Source of the DNA: Burkholderiales bacterium
Lineage (GTDB): Bacteria > Pseudomonadota > Gammaproteobacteria > Burkholderiales > Burkholderiaceae_C
Direction of reading: 5' to 3'
Length of the DNA stretch: 47,954 bases
NCBI GenBank assembly: GCA_028868995.1
Contig: JAGWTH010000031.1
Span: forward strand, 1 to 47,954
Of this stretch, positions 25,460-34,465 are shown one piece after another. The position numbers were made by a program, and so were the translations under genes. A model generated the notes under the pieces. It was given only the letters and a program-made list of their open reading frames with translations, did not search any database and was not told where the DNA came from. Every line of letters begins with the position of its first letter. Position 1 is the first letter of the stretch.

Positions 25460-26802
25460 CCGTCCTGTGCGTCGGCTTCGTGCTGCTGCTGCTGCTGGGC
25501 GTGCCGGTGGCGATCGCCATCGGCCTGAGCTGCCTGGCCACCTTCGCCGCGGAGGGCCTGCCCTTCGAGACGGCCGTCCAGATGATGGTGTCGGGCATGA
25601 ACGTGTTCTCGTTCCTGGCCATCCCTTTCTTCATCTTCTCCGGTGAGCTGATGCTGCACGGGGGCATCGCCGACAGGATCGTCGCCTTCGCCCGCAGCCT
25701 GGTGGGCCACTGGAAAGGCGGGCTGGGGCTGGCGAACGTGGTCGCTTCCACGCTGTTCGGCGGCGTCTCGGGCTCGCCCGTGGCCGACACCTCCGCCATG
25801 GGCGGGGTGATGATCCCGATCATGAAGCGCGAGGGCTACAGCGCCGCCTACGCGGTGAACGTGACGACCCACGCCTCGCTGTCGGGCGCGCTGATGCCGA
25901 CCTCGCACAACATGATCATCTACGCCTTCGCGGCGCAGGGCGCGGCCGGCATGATCGCCGGCCAGGCGATCAAGGGCGTGTCGATCGGCGACCTGATGTT
26001 CGCGGGCCTGGTGCCGGTGTTCTGGATCATGGCGTGCATGCTGGTGGCGGCCTACTGGCAGGCGCGCCGGTACGGCTACCCGCGCAGCGAGGACGGCCGC
26101 TCGCTGGTGCAGCGCTTCCCGGGCTGGGGCGAGGTGCTGCGCACCTTCATCGCCTCGGTGCCGGGCCTGTTCGTGATCGTGATCATCCTGGCCTGCGTGA
26201 TGAAGGGCGTGACCACCGCGACCGAGGCCGCCGCCATCGCCGTCACCTATTCGCTGCTGCTCACGGTGCTGATCTACCGCACCATGACGCGAGAGCGGCT
26301 GATCAAGTCGCTGGCCAAGGCCTCCAAGACCACGGGCGTGATCCTGCTGCTGATCGGCGTGTCCAACATGCTGCGCTACCAGATGGCCTACCTGGAGATC
26401 CCGGAAGTCATCGAGCACGCACTGCTGACGGCCACGCACGAGCCCTGGCTGATGCTGCTGTACATCAACATCATCCAGGTGGTGCTGGGCATCTTCCTCG
26501 ACATGGCCGCGCACATCCTGATCACCACGCCGCTGTTCCTGCCGCTGGCCATCCAGATGGGCGTCGGCCCGGTGCAGTTCGGCATGATGCTGCTGCTCAA
26601 TTGCGCGCTGGGCCTGGTGCACCCGCCGGTGGGCTCGGTGCAGTTCGTGGGCTGCGCGATCGGCAAGATCTCCATCGGCGAGGCGACCAAGACGGCCTGG
26701 CCTTACTACCTGGCGATCTTCACCGCGATCAACCTGGTGACCTACGTGCCGCATTTCTCGACCTGGCTGCCAACGCTGATCACGGGGCATCCGGTGCTCT
26801 GA
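25450..26802 (+). CDS. dctM: TRAP transporter large permease (DctM type)
   Basis: This 450-residue DctM permease, with about 11-12 hydrophobic segments, carries the substrate and Na+. Characteristic blocks are AIPFFIFSGELMLHGGIADRIVAFA, GVSGSPVADTSAMGGVMIP, GYSAAYAVNVTTHASLSGALMPTSHNMIIYA and ALGLVHPPVGSVQFVGCAIGKIS. The gene begins inside dctQ. It ends 122 bp before the convergent aldehyde dehydrogenase gene; that gap shows no clear feature. The likely cargo is hexuronate or aldarate, judged from the regulator shared with garD. Confidence 0.93.
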   Translation: MALTVLCVGFVLLLLLGVPVAIAIGLSCLATFAAEGLPFETAVQMMVSGMNVFSFLAIPFFIFSGELMLHGGIADRIVAFARSLVGHWKGGLGLANVVASTLFGGVSGSPVADTSAMGGVMIPIMKREGYSAAYAVNVTTHASLSGALMPTSHNMIIYAFAAQGAAGMIAGQAIKGVSIGDLMFAGLVPVFWIMACMLVAAYWQARRYGYPRSEDGRSLVQRFPGWGEVLRTFIASVPGLFVIVIILACVMKGVTTATEAAAIAVTYSLLLTVLIYRTMTRERLIKSLAKASKTTGVILLLIGVSNMLRYQMAYLEIPEVIEHALLTATHEPWLMLLYINIIQVVLGIFLDMAAHILITTPLFLPLAIQMGVGPVQFGMMLLLNCALGLVHPPVGSVQFVGCAIGKISIGEATKTAWPYYLAIFTAINLVTYVPHFSTWLPTLITGHPVL

Positions 26803-26924
26803 GGTCGAGGGCGAGTTCCGGACCGGACCGGGGCAGCCCGCTCCGGGGGACATTCGTTCAGACGCATACCCCCGCCCTGGCCCGGAACAGAGGCAGCGAG
26901 GTCTGGCGTCCCGCCGTCCGGGGT

Positions 26925-28364
26925 TCAGGCCTGGGTGTAGGCCGTCTTGACGGTGGTGTAGAACTCCGCCGCGTAGCGGCCCTGCTCGCGCGGGCCGAAG
27001 CTGGAGCCCTTGCGGCCGCCGAAGGGCACGTGATAGTCCACGCCGGCGGTGGGCAGGTTGACCATGACCATGCCGGCCTGCACGTGGCGCTTGAAGTGCG
27101 TGGCGTGCTTGAGCGAGGTGGTGGCGATGCCCGCCGACAGGCCGAACTCGGTGTCGTTGGCCAGGGCGAGCGCCTCCTCGTAGTCCTTCGCGCGGATCAC
27201 GCTCACCACCGGGCCGAAGATCTCCTCGCGGTTGATGCGCATGCTGGGCGTGGTCTCGGCGAACAGGGCGGGGCGCGGGTACCAGCCGGGCGCGCCGTCG
27301 GCATTCCTGGCGATCGCCTCGCCGCCGGCGACCAGCCTCGCGCCTTCGGAGCGGCCGATCGCGATGTACTCCAGGTCCTGCGCCAGCTGCTTCTCGTCCA
27401 CCACCGGGCCGACCTCGGTGCCGGCCTTGCGGGCGTCGTCGACCTGAAGCGCGGCGATGCGTTTCGCCATGGCGTCGACGAAGCGGTCGTGGATGCCCTG
27501 CGTCACGATCAGGCGCGAGGAGGCGGTGCAGCGCTGGCCGGTGGAGAAGAAGCCGCTGTTGATGGCGGCGTTCACTGCGATGTCGAGGTCGGCGTCGTCC
27601 AGCACCACCATGGGGTTCTTGCCGCCCATCTCCAGCTGGAACTTCGCCATGCGGGCCACGCAGGCCTGGGCGATGCGCTGGCCGGTGGCGACCGACCCGG
27701 TGAAGCTGATCGCGTCGACGCGCCGGTCCTCCAGCAGCACCTGGCCCACTTCCGAGCCGCGGCCCATCACCAGGTTGAACACGCCGGCCGGCAAGCCCGC
27801 ACGGTGCAGGATGTCGGCGATGGCCCAGGCGCTGCCGGGCACCAGGTCCGCCGGCTTGAGCACCACGGCGTTGCCATAGGCGAGCGCCGGGGCGGTCTTC
27901 CAGGCGGGAATCGCGATGGGGAAATTCCAGGGCGTGATCAGGCCCACCACGCCGACCGGCTCGCGCGTGACCTCGACGCCGATGCCCGGGCGCACGGAAG
28001 CCACCGCGTCGCCGCCGATGCGCAATGCCTCGCCGGCGAAGAACTTGAAGATGTTGCCGGCGCGCACGACCTCGCCGATGGCCTCGGGCAGGGTCTTGCC
28101 TTCCTCGCGCGCGAGCAGGTCGCCGAGTTCGGCCTTGCGCGCCAGGATCTCGGCTCCGGCGGCGTCGAGGACGTCGAAGCGCTGCTGCGGGCTCGACAGG
28201 CCCCAGGCGGGTTGCGCCTGCGCGGCGGCGGCGATGGCCTGACCCGCCTGTTCGGCGTTCGCCTGCGCGTACTCGCCGACGACGTCGCGGGTGTCGGAAG
28301 GGTTGATGTTGCGGCTGGCGCGGGCGCCTTCGACCCACTGGCCGCCGATGAGGTTCTTGAACAT
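26925..28364 (-). CDS. 2,5-dioxovalerate (2-oxoglutarate semialdehyde) dehydrogenase
   Basis: This is a 479-residue NAD(P)-dependent aldehyde dehydrogenase. Catalytic residues are Cys279 in GQRCTAS, Glu245 in LEMGGKNP and Asn in TPWNFP; the NAD-binding FTGSVATG is present. In the oxidative hexuronate pathway it oxidises 2-oxoglutarate semialdehyde, the KdgD product, to 2-oxoglutarate for the TCA cycle. The assignment to this substrate rests on the cluster (gudD, kdgD, udh, garD), since ALDH sequence alone is less specific. It is the last gene of the minus-strand run but is separated from gudD by a 108-bp gap containing a REP-like inverted repeat. Confidence 0.9.
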   Translation of the reverse strand: MFKNLIGGQWVEGARASRNINPSDTRDVVGEYAQANAEQAGQAIAAAAQAQPAWGLSSPQQRFDVLDAAGAEILARKAELGDLLAREEGKTLPEAIGEVVRAGNIFKFFAGEALRIGGDAVASVRPGIGVEVTREPVGVVGLITPWNFPIAIPAWKTAPALAYGNAVVLKPADLVPGSAWAIADILHRAGLPAGVFNLVMGRGSEVGQVLLEDRRVDAISFTGSVATGQRIAQACVARMAKFQLEMGGKNPMVVLDDADLDIAVNAAINSGFFSTGQRCTASSRLIVTQGIHDRFVDAMAKRIAALQVDDARKAGTEVGPVVDEKQLAQDLEYIAIGRSEGARLVAGGEAIARNADGAPGWYPRPALFAETTPSMRINREEIFGPVVSVIRAKDYEEALALANDTEFGLSAGIATTSLKHATHFKRHVQAGMVMVNLPTAGVDYHVPFGGRKGSSFGPREQGRYAAEFYTTVKTAYTQA

Positions 28365-28380
28365 GGATGACTCCAGGTTT

Positions 28381-28450
28381 CGTCGTCCCCGCGGAGGCGG
28401 GGGCCCAGAGCGTCCAGGCGCCCTGGATTCCCGCCTGCGCGGGTATGACG
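28381..28450. repeat. REP-like inverted repeat
   Basis: Two 28-nt imperfect inverted arms (28381-28408 and 28423-28450), of the type CGTC-T-CCCGCG-AGGCGGG--CCAG, face each other across about 14 nt. This CCCGCG-AGGCGGG repeat type is common as scattered intergenic elements in beta- and gammaproteobacteria. It lies between the aldehyde dehydrogenase and gudD genes and can form a long hairpin that may end or stabilise the gudD transcript. Confidence 0.7.
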
Positions 28451-28472
28451 GGTGGATGGGGGACGAAAGGGC

Positions 28473-29798
28473 CTACCTGACGAGGCAGGGCCTCTTCGGA
28501 TCGAACTTCCAGCCCAACACGAGGAACTGCATCGCCGTGGCGTCGTCGCGCGCGCCCAGGCCGTACTGCTGGTACAGGGCGTGGGCCTTCTCGACTTCCG
28601 CCAGGTCGATCTCGATGCCCAGGCCCGGCTTCTTGGGCACCTGCACGCTGCCGCCCGCTATCTCCAGCGGCTGCCTTGTCAGGCGCTGGCCGTCCTGCCA
28701 GATCCAGTGGGTGTCGATGGCCGTCACCTTGCCCGGCGCCGCGGCACCCACGTGGGTGAACATCGCCAGCGAGATGTCGAAGTGGTTGTTGGAGTGCGAG
28801 CCCCAGGTCAGGCCCCAGTCCCGGCAGGTCTGCGCCACCCGCACCGAGCCGGCCATCGTCCAGAAGTGCGGATCGGCCAGCGGGATGTCCACCGCCTGCA
28901 GCGCCAGCGCGTGCGCGAGCTGGCGCCAGTCGGTGGCGATCATGTTGGTGGCGGTCGGCAGGCCGGTGGCGCGGCGGAATTCCGCCATCACCTCGCGGCC
29001 GGAGAAGCCGTCCTCGGCGCCGCAGGGGTCCTCCGCGTACGCCACCACGCCGTGCATGTCCTTCATCAGGCGCACCGCGTCCCTCAGGAGCCAGCCGCCG
29101 TTGGGGTCCAGCGTGATGCGGGCCGCGGGGAAGCGCTCGTGCAGGGCGACGACCGCCTCGACTTCCTCGTCGCCGCGCAGCACGCCGCCCTTGAGCTTGA
29201 AATCCTGGAAGCCGTAGCGCGCCTGCGCCGCTTCGGCCAGCCGCACGATCGCCTCGGGCGTCAAGGCTTCCTCGTGGCGCAGGCGCAGCCAGTCGTCGGC
29301 CGCTTCGGGCTCGCTGGCGTAGGGCAGGTCGGTCTTGCGGCGGTCGCCGACGTAGAACAGGTAGCCGAGCATCTGCACCGCGTCGCGCTGCTGGCCCTCG
29401 CCGAGGAGGGCCGCGACCGGCACGCCCAGGTGCTGGCCCTGCAGGTCCAGCAGGGCCGACTCCACCGCGGTCACCGCGTGGATGGTGGTGCGCAGGTCGA
29501 AGGTCTGGTTGCCGCGGCCGCCCGCATCGCGGTCGGCGAAGCGCTCGCGCATCGCGTTGAGGATCGCCTGCAGGTCGCCGATGGGCCGGCCCTCCACCAG
29601 GCAGCGCGCGTCCTCCAGCGTCTGGCGGATCTTCTCGCCGCCGGGCACCTCGCCCAGGCCGGTGTGACCGGCGTTGTCGGAGACGATGACGATGTTGCGC
29701 GTGAAAAAGGGCGCATGCGCGCCCGAAAGATTGAGCAGCATGCCGTCCCGGCCGGCGACCGGGATCACGCGCATCTGCTGGACGACAGGGGAAGACAT
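28473..29798 (-). CDS. gudD: glucarate dehydratase
   Basis: This 441-residue enolase-superfamily enzyme dehydrates D-glucarate (and often L-idarate) to 5-dehydro-4-deoxy-D-glucarate. Signatures include the KxK base in DFKLKGG, metal ligands in [17 protein letters not shown] and ATNMIATDW, and the catalytic His in [11 protein letters not shown]. The N-terminal [35 protein letters not shown] is typical of GudD. The start at 29798 overlaps the Bug-gene stop, so translation is coupled. Together with kdgD upstream it degrades glucarate. The length and motifs are complete. Confidence 0.95.
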   Translation of the reverse strand: MSSPVVQQMRVIPVAGRDGMLLNLSGAHAPFFTRNIVIVSDNAGHTGLGEVPGGEKIRQTLEDARCLVEGRPIGDLQAILNAMRERFADRDAGGRGNQTFDLRTTIHAVTAVESALLDLQGQHLGVPVAALLGEGQQRDAVQMLGYLFYVGDRRKTDLPYASEPEAADDWLRLRHEEALTPEAIVRLAEAAQARYGFQDFKLKGGVLRGDEEVEAVVALHERFPAARITLDPNGGWLLRDAVRLMKDMHGVVAYAEDPCGAEDGFSGREVMAEFRRATGLPTATNMIATDWRQLAHALALQAVDIPLADPHFWTMAGSVRVAQTCRDWGLTWGSHSNNHFDISLAMFTHVGAAAPGKVTAIDTHWIWQDGQRLTRQPLEIAGGSVQVPKKPGLGIEIDLAEVEKAHALYQQYGLGARDDATAMQFLVLGWKFDPKRPCLVR

Positions 29799-30763
29799 CA
29801 ATCGGCGTGGATGTTTCGGGCCTCGATCAGCGCTTTCCAGCGAGCATATTCGCTGGCCTGGTACTTGGCGAACTGCTCGGGCGTGTCGCCCACGATCTCG
29901 AAGCCCTGCGCCAGCAGGTTGGCCTTCACCGCGGGGTCGTTGAGCGCGGCCACGAAGGCGTCGTGCAGCTTCGCCTTCACGTCGGCGGGGATGCCGCGCG
30001 GCGCGGCGACGGCCTGCCAGGACTGGACCTCCGCGCCCCTCACGCCCTGCTCCTGCAGGGTGGGCACGTCGGGCAGCAGCGGCGAGCGCTTCTCGGAGGA
30101 GATCGCCAGCGCGCGCACCTTGCCCGCCTTGATGTGCGCCAGGATGCTGTTGATGTTCACGAAGGCCGCGTCCACCTGGCCGCCCAGCAGGTCGTTGATG
30201 GCGGGGCCGCCGCCCTTGTAGGGGATGTGCAGGCCCTGGGTGCCGGTCTGCTGCCACAGCAGTTCCGCCGAGAGGTGGTCGGAGGAGCCGACGCCCGAGG
30301 AGGCGAAGCTCACCTTGCCCGGGTTCTTGCGCAGGTGGGCCAGCAGCTGGGCCACGCTGTGGTCGGGAGAGGTGTTGGGAACGACCAGCACGTTGGGCGC
30401 CTGCACCAGGATCGTGATCGGGTCGAAGTCCTTGAGCGCGTCGTACTGCACGCTCTTGATCAGGTGCGGGGCGATCACGAACGGGCCCAGCGAGGACACG
30501 AACAGGGTGTAGCCGTCGGCGGGCGCGCGCTTGACGAAGGCCGCGCCGATGGTGCCGGTGGCGCCGCCCTTGTTGTCGATGATGAAGCTCTGGTGGAATT
30601 TCTCCTGCAGCTTCTGCGCCATCACGCGGGCGATGGCGTCGGTGGAACCGCCGGGCGGGAAGGGCACCACCATCGTGACGGTCTTGACCGGGTAGCCGGC
30701 GGCGTGCGCGCCGAGGGTGGCGGCCAGGGCGAGCGCCAGGCCCACGAGGGTCTTCTTGATCAT
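29798..30763 (-). CDS. Bug-family binding protein in the glucarate operon
   Basis: This is a 321-residue TctC/Bug periplasmic binding protein. The signal peptide [21 protein letters not shown] is followed by [25 protein letters not shown], then [18 protein letters not shown] and [30 protein letters not shown], all standard Bug blocks. It lies between kdgD and gudD (24 bp from kdgD; stop overlapping the gudD start). The expected ligand is glucarate or another aldarate. As no TctAB permease is present in the window, it may share one elsewhere or act as a sensor. Confidence 0.92.
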   Translation of the reverse strand: MIKKTLVGLALALAATLGAHAAGYPVKTVTMVVPFPPGGSTDAIARVMAQKLQEKFHQSFIIDNKGGATGTIGAAFVKRAPADGYTLFVSSLGPFVIAPHLIKSVQYDALKDFDPITILVQAPNVLVVPNTSPDHSVAQLLAHLRKNPGKVSFASSGVGSSDHLSAELLWQQTGTQGLHIPYKGGGPAINDLLGGQVDAAFVNINSILAHIKAGKVRALAISSEKRSPLLPDVPTLQEQGVRGAEVQSWQAVAAPRGIPADVKAKLHDAFVAALNDPAVKANLLAQGFEIVGDTPEQFAKYQASEYARWKALIEARNIHAD

Positions 30764-30787
30764 GCGGGGTCTCCTGGGGTTGCGGCC

Positions 30788-31699
30788 TTACTGCGGGCCG
30801 AGCTTGCGGATCAGGGCGGCGAGTTCTTCCACTTCCTGGGGCTGGAGGTCCGACAGCGGCGGGCGCACCGGGCCCGCCGAGCGGCCGACGACGGCGGCGC
30901 CGGCCTTCACGATGGACACGGCATAGCCCTCGCCCTTGTTGCGGATCGCCAGGTAGGGCAGGAAGAACTCGTCGAGCAGGCGCCCGGTGGTCACGGTGTC
31001 GCCGGCGGCGTAGGCGTTGTAGAACTCGATCGCGGTGCGCGGGATGAAGTTGAACACCGCGGACGAATAGGTGGGCACGCCCAGGGCCTGGTAGGCGTGG
31101 GCATAGACCTCGTGCGTGGGCATGCCGCCGATGTAGACGAAGCGGTCGCCCAGCTGCTGGCGGATGGTGACGATGCGCTCGATGTCGCCCAGGCCGTCCT
31201 TGAAGCCGACCAGGTTGGGGCAGCGCTCGGCCAGCTTCAGCAGCGACCCGGCGCTGAGCCGGGTGGCGCCGCGGTTGTAGACGATGACGCCGATCTTCAC
31301 GCTCCTGCAGACGGCCTCGACGTGGGCGACCAGGCCGTCCTGCGTCGCCTCGGTCAGGTAGTGCGGCAGCAGCAGCACGCCCTGGGCGCCGTTGCGCTCG
31401 GCCTCCTGCGCGTACCGGATCGCCAGCGTGGTGCCGCCGCCGGCGCCGCCGACGATGGGCACGCGGCCCTTGCAGGTGTCGGCGGCGGTCCGGATCACCT
31501 GGGCGTATTCCTGCGGCTCCAGCGAGAAGAACTCGCCGGTGCCGCCGGCGGCGAACAGCACCGTCGCGCCGTAGGGCATCAGCCATTCCAGGCGTGCCGC
31601 ATAGCCCTGGGGGTCGAAGCGCAGCTCGCGGTCGAAGTCGGTGAGCGGAAAGGACAGCAGGCCCGAGGACAGGGCCTTCTTGAGTTCGTTCGGGGACAT
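30788..31699 (-). CDS. kdgD: 5-dehydro-4-deoxyglucarate dehydratase
   Basis: This 303-residue class I aldolase-fold enzyme (DHDPS/NAL family) converts 5-dehydro-4-deoxy-D-glucarate to 2-oxoglutarate semialdehyde with loss of water and CO2. The Schiff-base Lys is Lys167 in [10 protein letters not shown] and the catalytic Tyr is Tyr141 in [32 protein letters not shown] and [11 protein letters not shown] are hallmark KdgD segments. The start at 31699 (MSPNELKK) is favoured over an in-frame Met at 31732, which would lie past the operator-like site at 31724-31732. This is the shared exit step for GarD and GudD products. Confidence 0.94.
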   Translation of the reverse strand: MSPNELKKALSSGLLSFPLTDFDRELRFDPQGYAARLEWLMPYGATVLFAAGGTGEFFSLEPQEYAQVIRTAADTCKGRVPIVGGAGGGTTLAIRYAQEAERNGAQGVLLLPHYLTEATQDGLVAHVEAVCRSVKIGVIVYNRGATRLSAGSLLKLAERCPNLVGFKDGLGDIERIVTIRQQLGDRFVYIGGMPTHEVYAHAYQALGVPTYSSAVFNFIPRTAIEFYNAYAAGDTVTTGRLLDEFFLPYLAIRNKGEGYAVSIVKAGAAVVGRSAGPVRPPLSDLQPQEVEELAALIRKLGPQ

Positions 31700-31723
31700 G
31701 GTGCTTCTCGGTTGAGGTAGGAC

Positions 31724-31732
31724 ATCGTACAA
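31724..31732. promoter_or_regulatory. operator-like site before kdgD
   Basis: On the minus strand this reads TTGTACGAT, sharing TTGTACGA with the palindromic site at 32559-32569 upstream of the neighbouring FCD regulator. It lies about 25 bp before the kdgD start in a 97-bp gap, a fitting repressor position. Confidence 0.5.
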
Positions 31733-31796
31733 CCAACCTCGAGTCGGCGCAAATGTGGATTCCCCTCATGGGCCCGGCCGGGCCGGGCGGGACCGG

Positions 31797-32516
31797 TCAG
31801 CGGCCTTCGGCCAGCCGCCGGCGGCGTTCCCGGCTGTTGGCCAGGTGCGTGCGCATGGCCGCGCGGGCGGCCTCCGGATCCCCGCCGGCGATCGCGTCGA
31901 CGATGCTCTCGTGCTCGGCGTTCACCCGCCGCAAGTAGGCCTGGCGCTCGGGCGTGGGCGGGCCGGGCGGCTCCAGCCGGGCGCGCGGGATCATCATCCC
32001 GCCCAGGGTGCCCATGAGGTCGACGAAATGGCGGTTCTGGGTCGCCCGGGCGACCTCCAGGTGGAACTGGAAGTCCGGACCCACGGCGTCGCGGCCTTCC
32101 TCCACGGCCTTGGTGAACGCCTGCAGCGCATTGCGCAGCGCCTGCAGGTTCTCGGGCGTGCGGCGCGCCGCGGCCAGGGCCGCGCTCTCGGTCTCGACGC
32201 CGATGCGCAGCTCCAGCACCGCGATCACGTCCTGCAGCGTGCCCAGCTGCTCCGGCGAGATGCGGAACGCCGTGTTCTCCCCGAGGCCCACGACGAAGGT
32301 GCCCACCCCGTGGCGCGTCTCGACCAGCCCGGCGGCCTGCAGCCGCGAAATGGCCTCTCGCACGACGGTGCGGCTGACGCCGAATTCCTCCATGACGGCC
32401 GCCTCGGTGGGCAGCTTCTCGCCGGGCGCGAGCGAGCCGTCGCGGATGCGCCCGGACAGCACGTCGACCACCTCGTGGGCGAGGCTGCGGGGTCGGCGGC
32501 GGGCCACTTCAACCAT
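31797..32516 (-). CDS. GntR-family (FadR/FCD) regulator of the glucarate operon
   Basis: This 239-residue regulator has an N-terminal winged helix (SLAHEVVDVLSGRIRDGSLAPGEKLPTEAAVMEEFGVSRTVVREAISRLQ, about residues 11-60) and an FCD ligand domain with DFQFHLEVARATQN and NAEHESIVDAIAGGD. It is 97 bp upstream of kdgD on the same strand and divergent from the second uronate dehydrogenase gene. TACGA-containing sites in both gaps suggest that it controls both operons and itself, probably as a repressor relieved by an aldarate or a pathway keto-acid. It is distinct from the regulator at 22969, whose operator motif differs. Confidence 0.92.
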   Translation of the reverse strand: MVEVARRRPRSLAHEVVDVLSGRIRDGSLAPGEKLPTEAAVMEEFGVSRTVVREAISRLQAAGLVETRHGVGTFVVGLGENTAFRISPEQLGTLQDVIAVLELRIGVETESAALAAARRTPENLQALRNALQAFTKAVEEGRDAVGPDFQFHLEVARATQNRHFVDLMGTLGGMMIPRARLEPPGPPTPERQAYLRRVNAEHESIVDAIAGGDPEAARAAMRTHLANSRERRRRLAEGR

Positions 32517-32530
32517 GGTGGAAACCTTCT

Positions 32531-32569
32531 GGGTGCGGTACGATGCACCCGTTCAAACTTGTACGACAA
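32531..32569. promoter_or_regulatory. operators in the divergent regulator / uronate dehydrogenase gap
   Basis: TTGTACGACAA (32559-32569) has TTGT/ACAA arms around three bases, a typical FCD-type GntR site. A second inverted repeat, GGGTGC-N8-GCACCC (32531-32550), encloses GGTACGAT, again with the TACGA core. Both lie upstream of the regulator start at 32516 and of the plus-strand gene at 32630. Confidence 0.6.
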
Positions 32570-32629
32570 CTGATCACGCGACGGGCGCCTGCCGCGACTG
32601 TAGCAGGCCCGCCCCCGCCGCAACACCCC

Positions 32630-33451
32630 ATGGCTGCTGTCACCACTTCCTCCCTCTCCCTCGGCCGCGTCCTCCTGACCGGGGCGGCCGGCGGCCTCGG
32701 CCGTGAACTGCGTTCCCGCCTGCGAGCGCGCTGCAGCCTGCTGCGCGTGAGCGACATCGCCGCGATGGAGCCGGCCGCGGCGGGCGAGGAGGTGGTGCCG
32801 GCACCGCTGGAGGACCGGGCCGCGGTGCACGCGCTGCTGCGCGGCATCGACGCGGTCGTCCACCTGGGGGGCATCTCCACCGAGCATCCCTTCGACGCCA
32901 TCCTGCAGGCCAACATCGTCGGCACCTACAACCTGTACGAGGCGGCGCGCCAGCACGGCGTCAAGCGTGTCGTGTTCGCCAGCTCCAACCACGTCACGGG
33001 CTTCTACCGCCAGGACGAGGTGATCGACCCGACCATGCCGGTGCGCCCCGACAGCTACTACGGCGTGTCCAAGGCCTTCGGCGAGAACCTCTCGCGCTTC
33101 TATTTCGACCGCTACGGCATCGAGACCGTGTGCCTGCGCATCGGCTCGTCCTTCCCCGAGCCCAAGGACCGCCGGATGCTGGCGACCTGGCTCAGCTTCG
33201 ACGACCTCGAGCGCCTGGTGGTCGCCAGCCTCACCGCCCCGGTGGTGGGCCACAGCATCCTCTACGGCATGTCCGACAACCGGCTGACCTGGTGGGACAA
33301 CACGCCGGCGCGCCACGTCGGCTTTCGTCCCGAGGACAGCTCAGAGCCCTTCCGTGCCGCGAAGGAAGCCGCGCAGCCCGCGCTGGACCCGAAGGACCCG
33401 GTCGTGCTGTACCAGGGCGGCGCCTACGTGCGCATGGGCCCTTTCGAGTGA
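32630..33451 (+). CDS. udh: uronate dehydrogenase
   Basis: This 273-residue NAD-dependent uronate dehydrogenase follows the Agrobacterium enzyme closely: RVLLTGAAGGLGRELR, VHLGGISTEHPFDAILQANIVGTYNLYEAAR, FASSNHVTGFY, catalytic YYGVSKAFGENL, IGSSFPEPKDRRMLATWLS and QGGAYV near the end. It oxidises D-glucuronate or D-galacturonate to the aldarolactone. The Met at 32630 fits the family start apart from a short extra N-terminal tail. The gene is followed 8 bp later by an SMP-30 lactonase-like gene, which would open the lactone. This is the second uronate dehydrogenase in the window. Confidence 0.93.
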   Translation: MAAVTTSSLSLGRVLLTGAAGGLGRELRSRLRARCSLLRVSDIAAMEPAAAGEEVVPAPLEDRAAVHALLRGIDAVVHLGGISTEHPFDAILQANIVGTYNLYEAARQHGVKRVVFASSNHVTGFYRQDEVIDPTMPVRPDSYYGVSKAFGENLSRFYFDRYGIETVCLRIGSSFPEPKDRRMLATWLSFDDLERLVVASLTAPVVGHSILYGMSDNRLTWWDNTPARHVGFRPEDSSEPFRAAKEAAQPALDPKDPVVLYQGGAYVRMGPFE

Positions 33452-33459
33452 CGTCCAGC

Positions 33460-34422
33460 ATGACCGACATCACCTTCTACCCCAGCCCCCGCTATCCCGA
33501 CCCGCGCATCGAGGTGCTGGACGAGCGCTTCCTGAAGCTGCGCCTGTTCAGTGCCAGCGTGGAGCAGCTGTTCACCGGGTTGCGCTGGGCGGAGGGGCCC
33601 GTGTGGTTCGGCGACGGCCGCTGCCTGCTGGTGTCCGACATCCCCAACGACCGCATCCTGCGCTGGGACGAGGCCTCGTGCGCGGTGAGCACCTTCCGCC
33701 AGCCTTCGAACCATGCCAACGGCAACTTCCGCGACCGCCAGGGCCGGCTGCTGACCTGCGAGCACCTCACGCGCCGGGTGACGCGCACGGAGTACGACGG
33801 CAGCATCACCGTGCTGGCCGACCGCTTCGACGGCAAGCGCCTCAATTCGCCGAACGACATCGTCTGCGCGCGCGACGGCAGTGTCTGGTTCACCGACCCG
33901 CCCTTCGGCATCCACGGCTACTGGGAGGGCGCGCCGGCGCAGGCGGAGCTGCCGCAGGCGGTCTACCGCATCGCGCCCGACGGAAAGCTGCAGCAGGTAC
34001 TCACGGACCTGGCCGGCCCCAACGGCCTGGCCTTCTCGCCGGACGAATCGGTGCTCTACGTGGTGGAGAGCCGCGCGGCGCCGCACCGGAAGATCTGGGC
34101 CTGGGACCATGCGCCGGACGGCCGGCTGTCGAACAAGCGCCTGGCCGCGGATGCGCAGGGCCCGGGCGCCTTCGACGGCTTCCGTGTCGACGTCGAAGGC
34201 AACCTGTGGTGCGGCTTCGGCAGCAACGGCGCCCTCGACGCGGACGCCGAGACCCTGGACGGCGTGCGCGTGTTCGCCCCCGACGGCACCGCCATCGGCC
34301 ACATCCACCTGCCCGAGCGCTGCGCCAACGTCTGCTTCGGCGGGCGCCACCGCAACCGCCTGTTCATGGCGGCGAGCCACTCGGTCTACGCGCTGTACGT
34401 CAACACGCAGGGCGCGGCCTGA
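33460..34422 (+). CDS. SMP-30/gluconolactonase family lactonase
   Basis: This 320-residue six-bladed beta-propeller hydrolase is of the SMP-30/LRE family. The metal ligands are visible as Glu in RWAEGPVWFGD, Asn in LNSPNDIVCARDGSVWFTDPPFG and Asn/Asp in GPNGLAFSPDESVLYV and GAFDGFRVDVEGNLWCGFG. Relatives open sugar lactones. Directly after uronate dehydrogenase, an aldarolactonase role (glucaro- or galactarolactone to the open aldarate) is the natural inference. There is no signal peptide, so it is cytoplasmic. The length is normal and the propeller motifs are intact. Confidence 0.88.
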   Translation: MTDITFYPSPRYPDPRIEVLDERFLKLRLFSASVEQLFTGLRWAEGPVWFGDGRCLLVSDIPNDRILRWDEASCAVSTFRQPSNHANGNFRDRQGRLLTCEHLTRRVTRTEYDGSITVLADRFDGKRLNSPNDIVCARDGSVWFTDPPFGIHGYWEGAPAQAELPQAVYRIAPDGKLQQVLTDLAGPNGLAFSPDESVLYVVESRAAPHRKIWAWDHAPDGRLSNKRLAADAQGPGAFDGFRVDVEGNLWCGFGSNGALDADAETLDGVRVFAPDGTAIGHIHLPERCANVCFGGRHRNRLFMAASHSVYALYVNTQGAA

Positions 34423-34465
34423 GCCCCGGCCCGGCGCGGCCAGCGCGCCGTGCGACACTGGCGCG

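Noticed and set aside
26803..26924. Gap between dctM and the aldehyde dehydrogenase gene
   Set aside because: Searched for hairpins, operators and small genes; only scattered short CCGG repeats were seen, with no convincing terminator.
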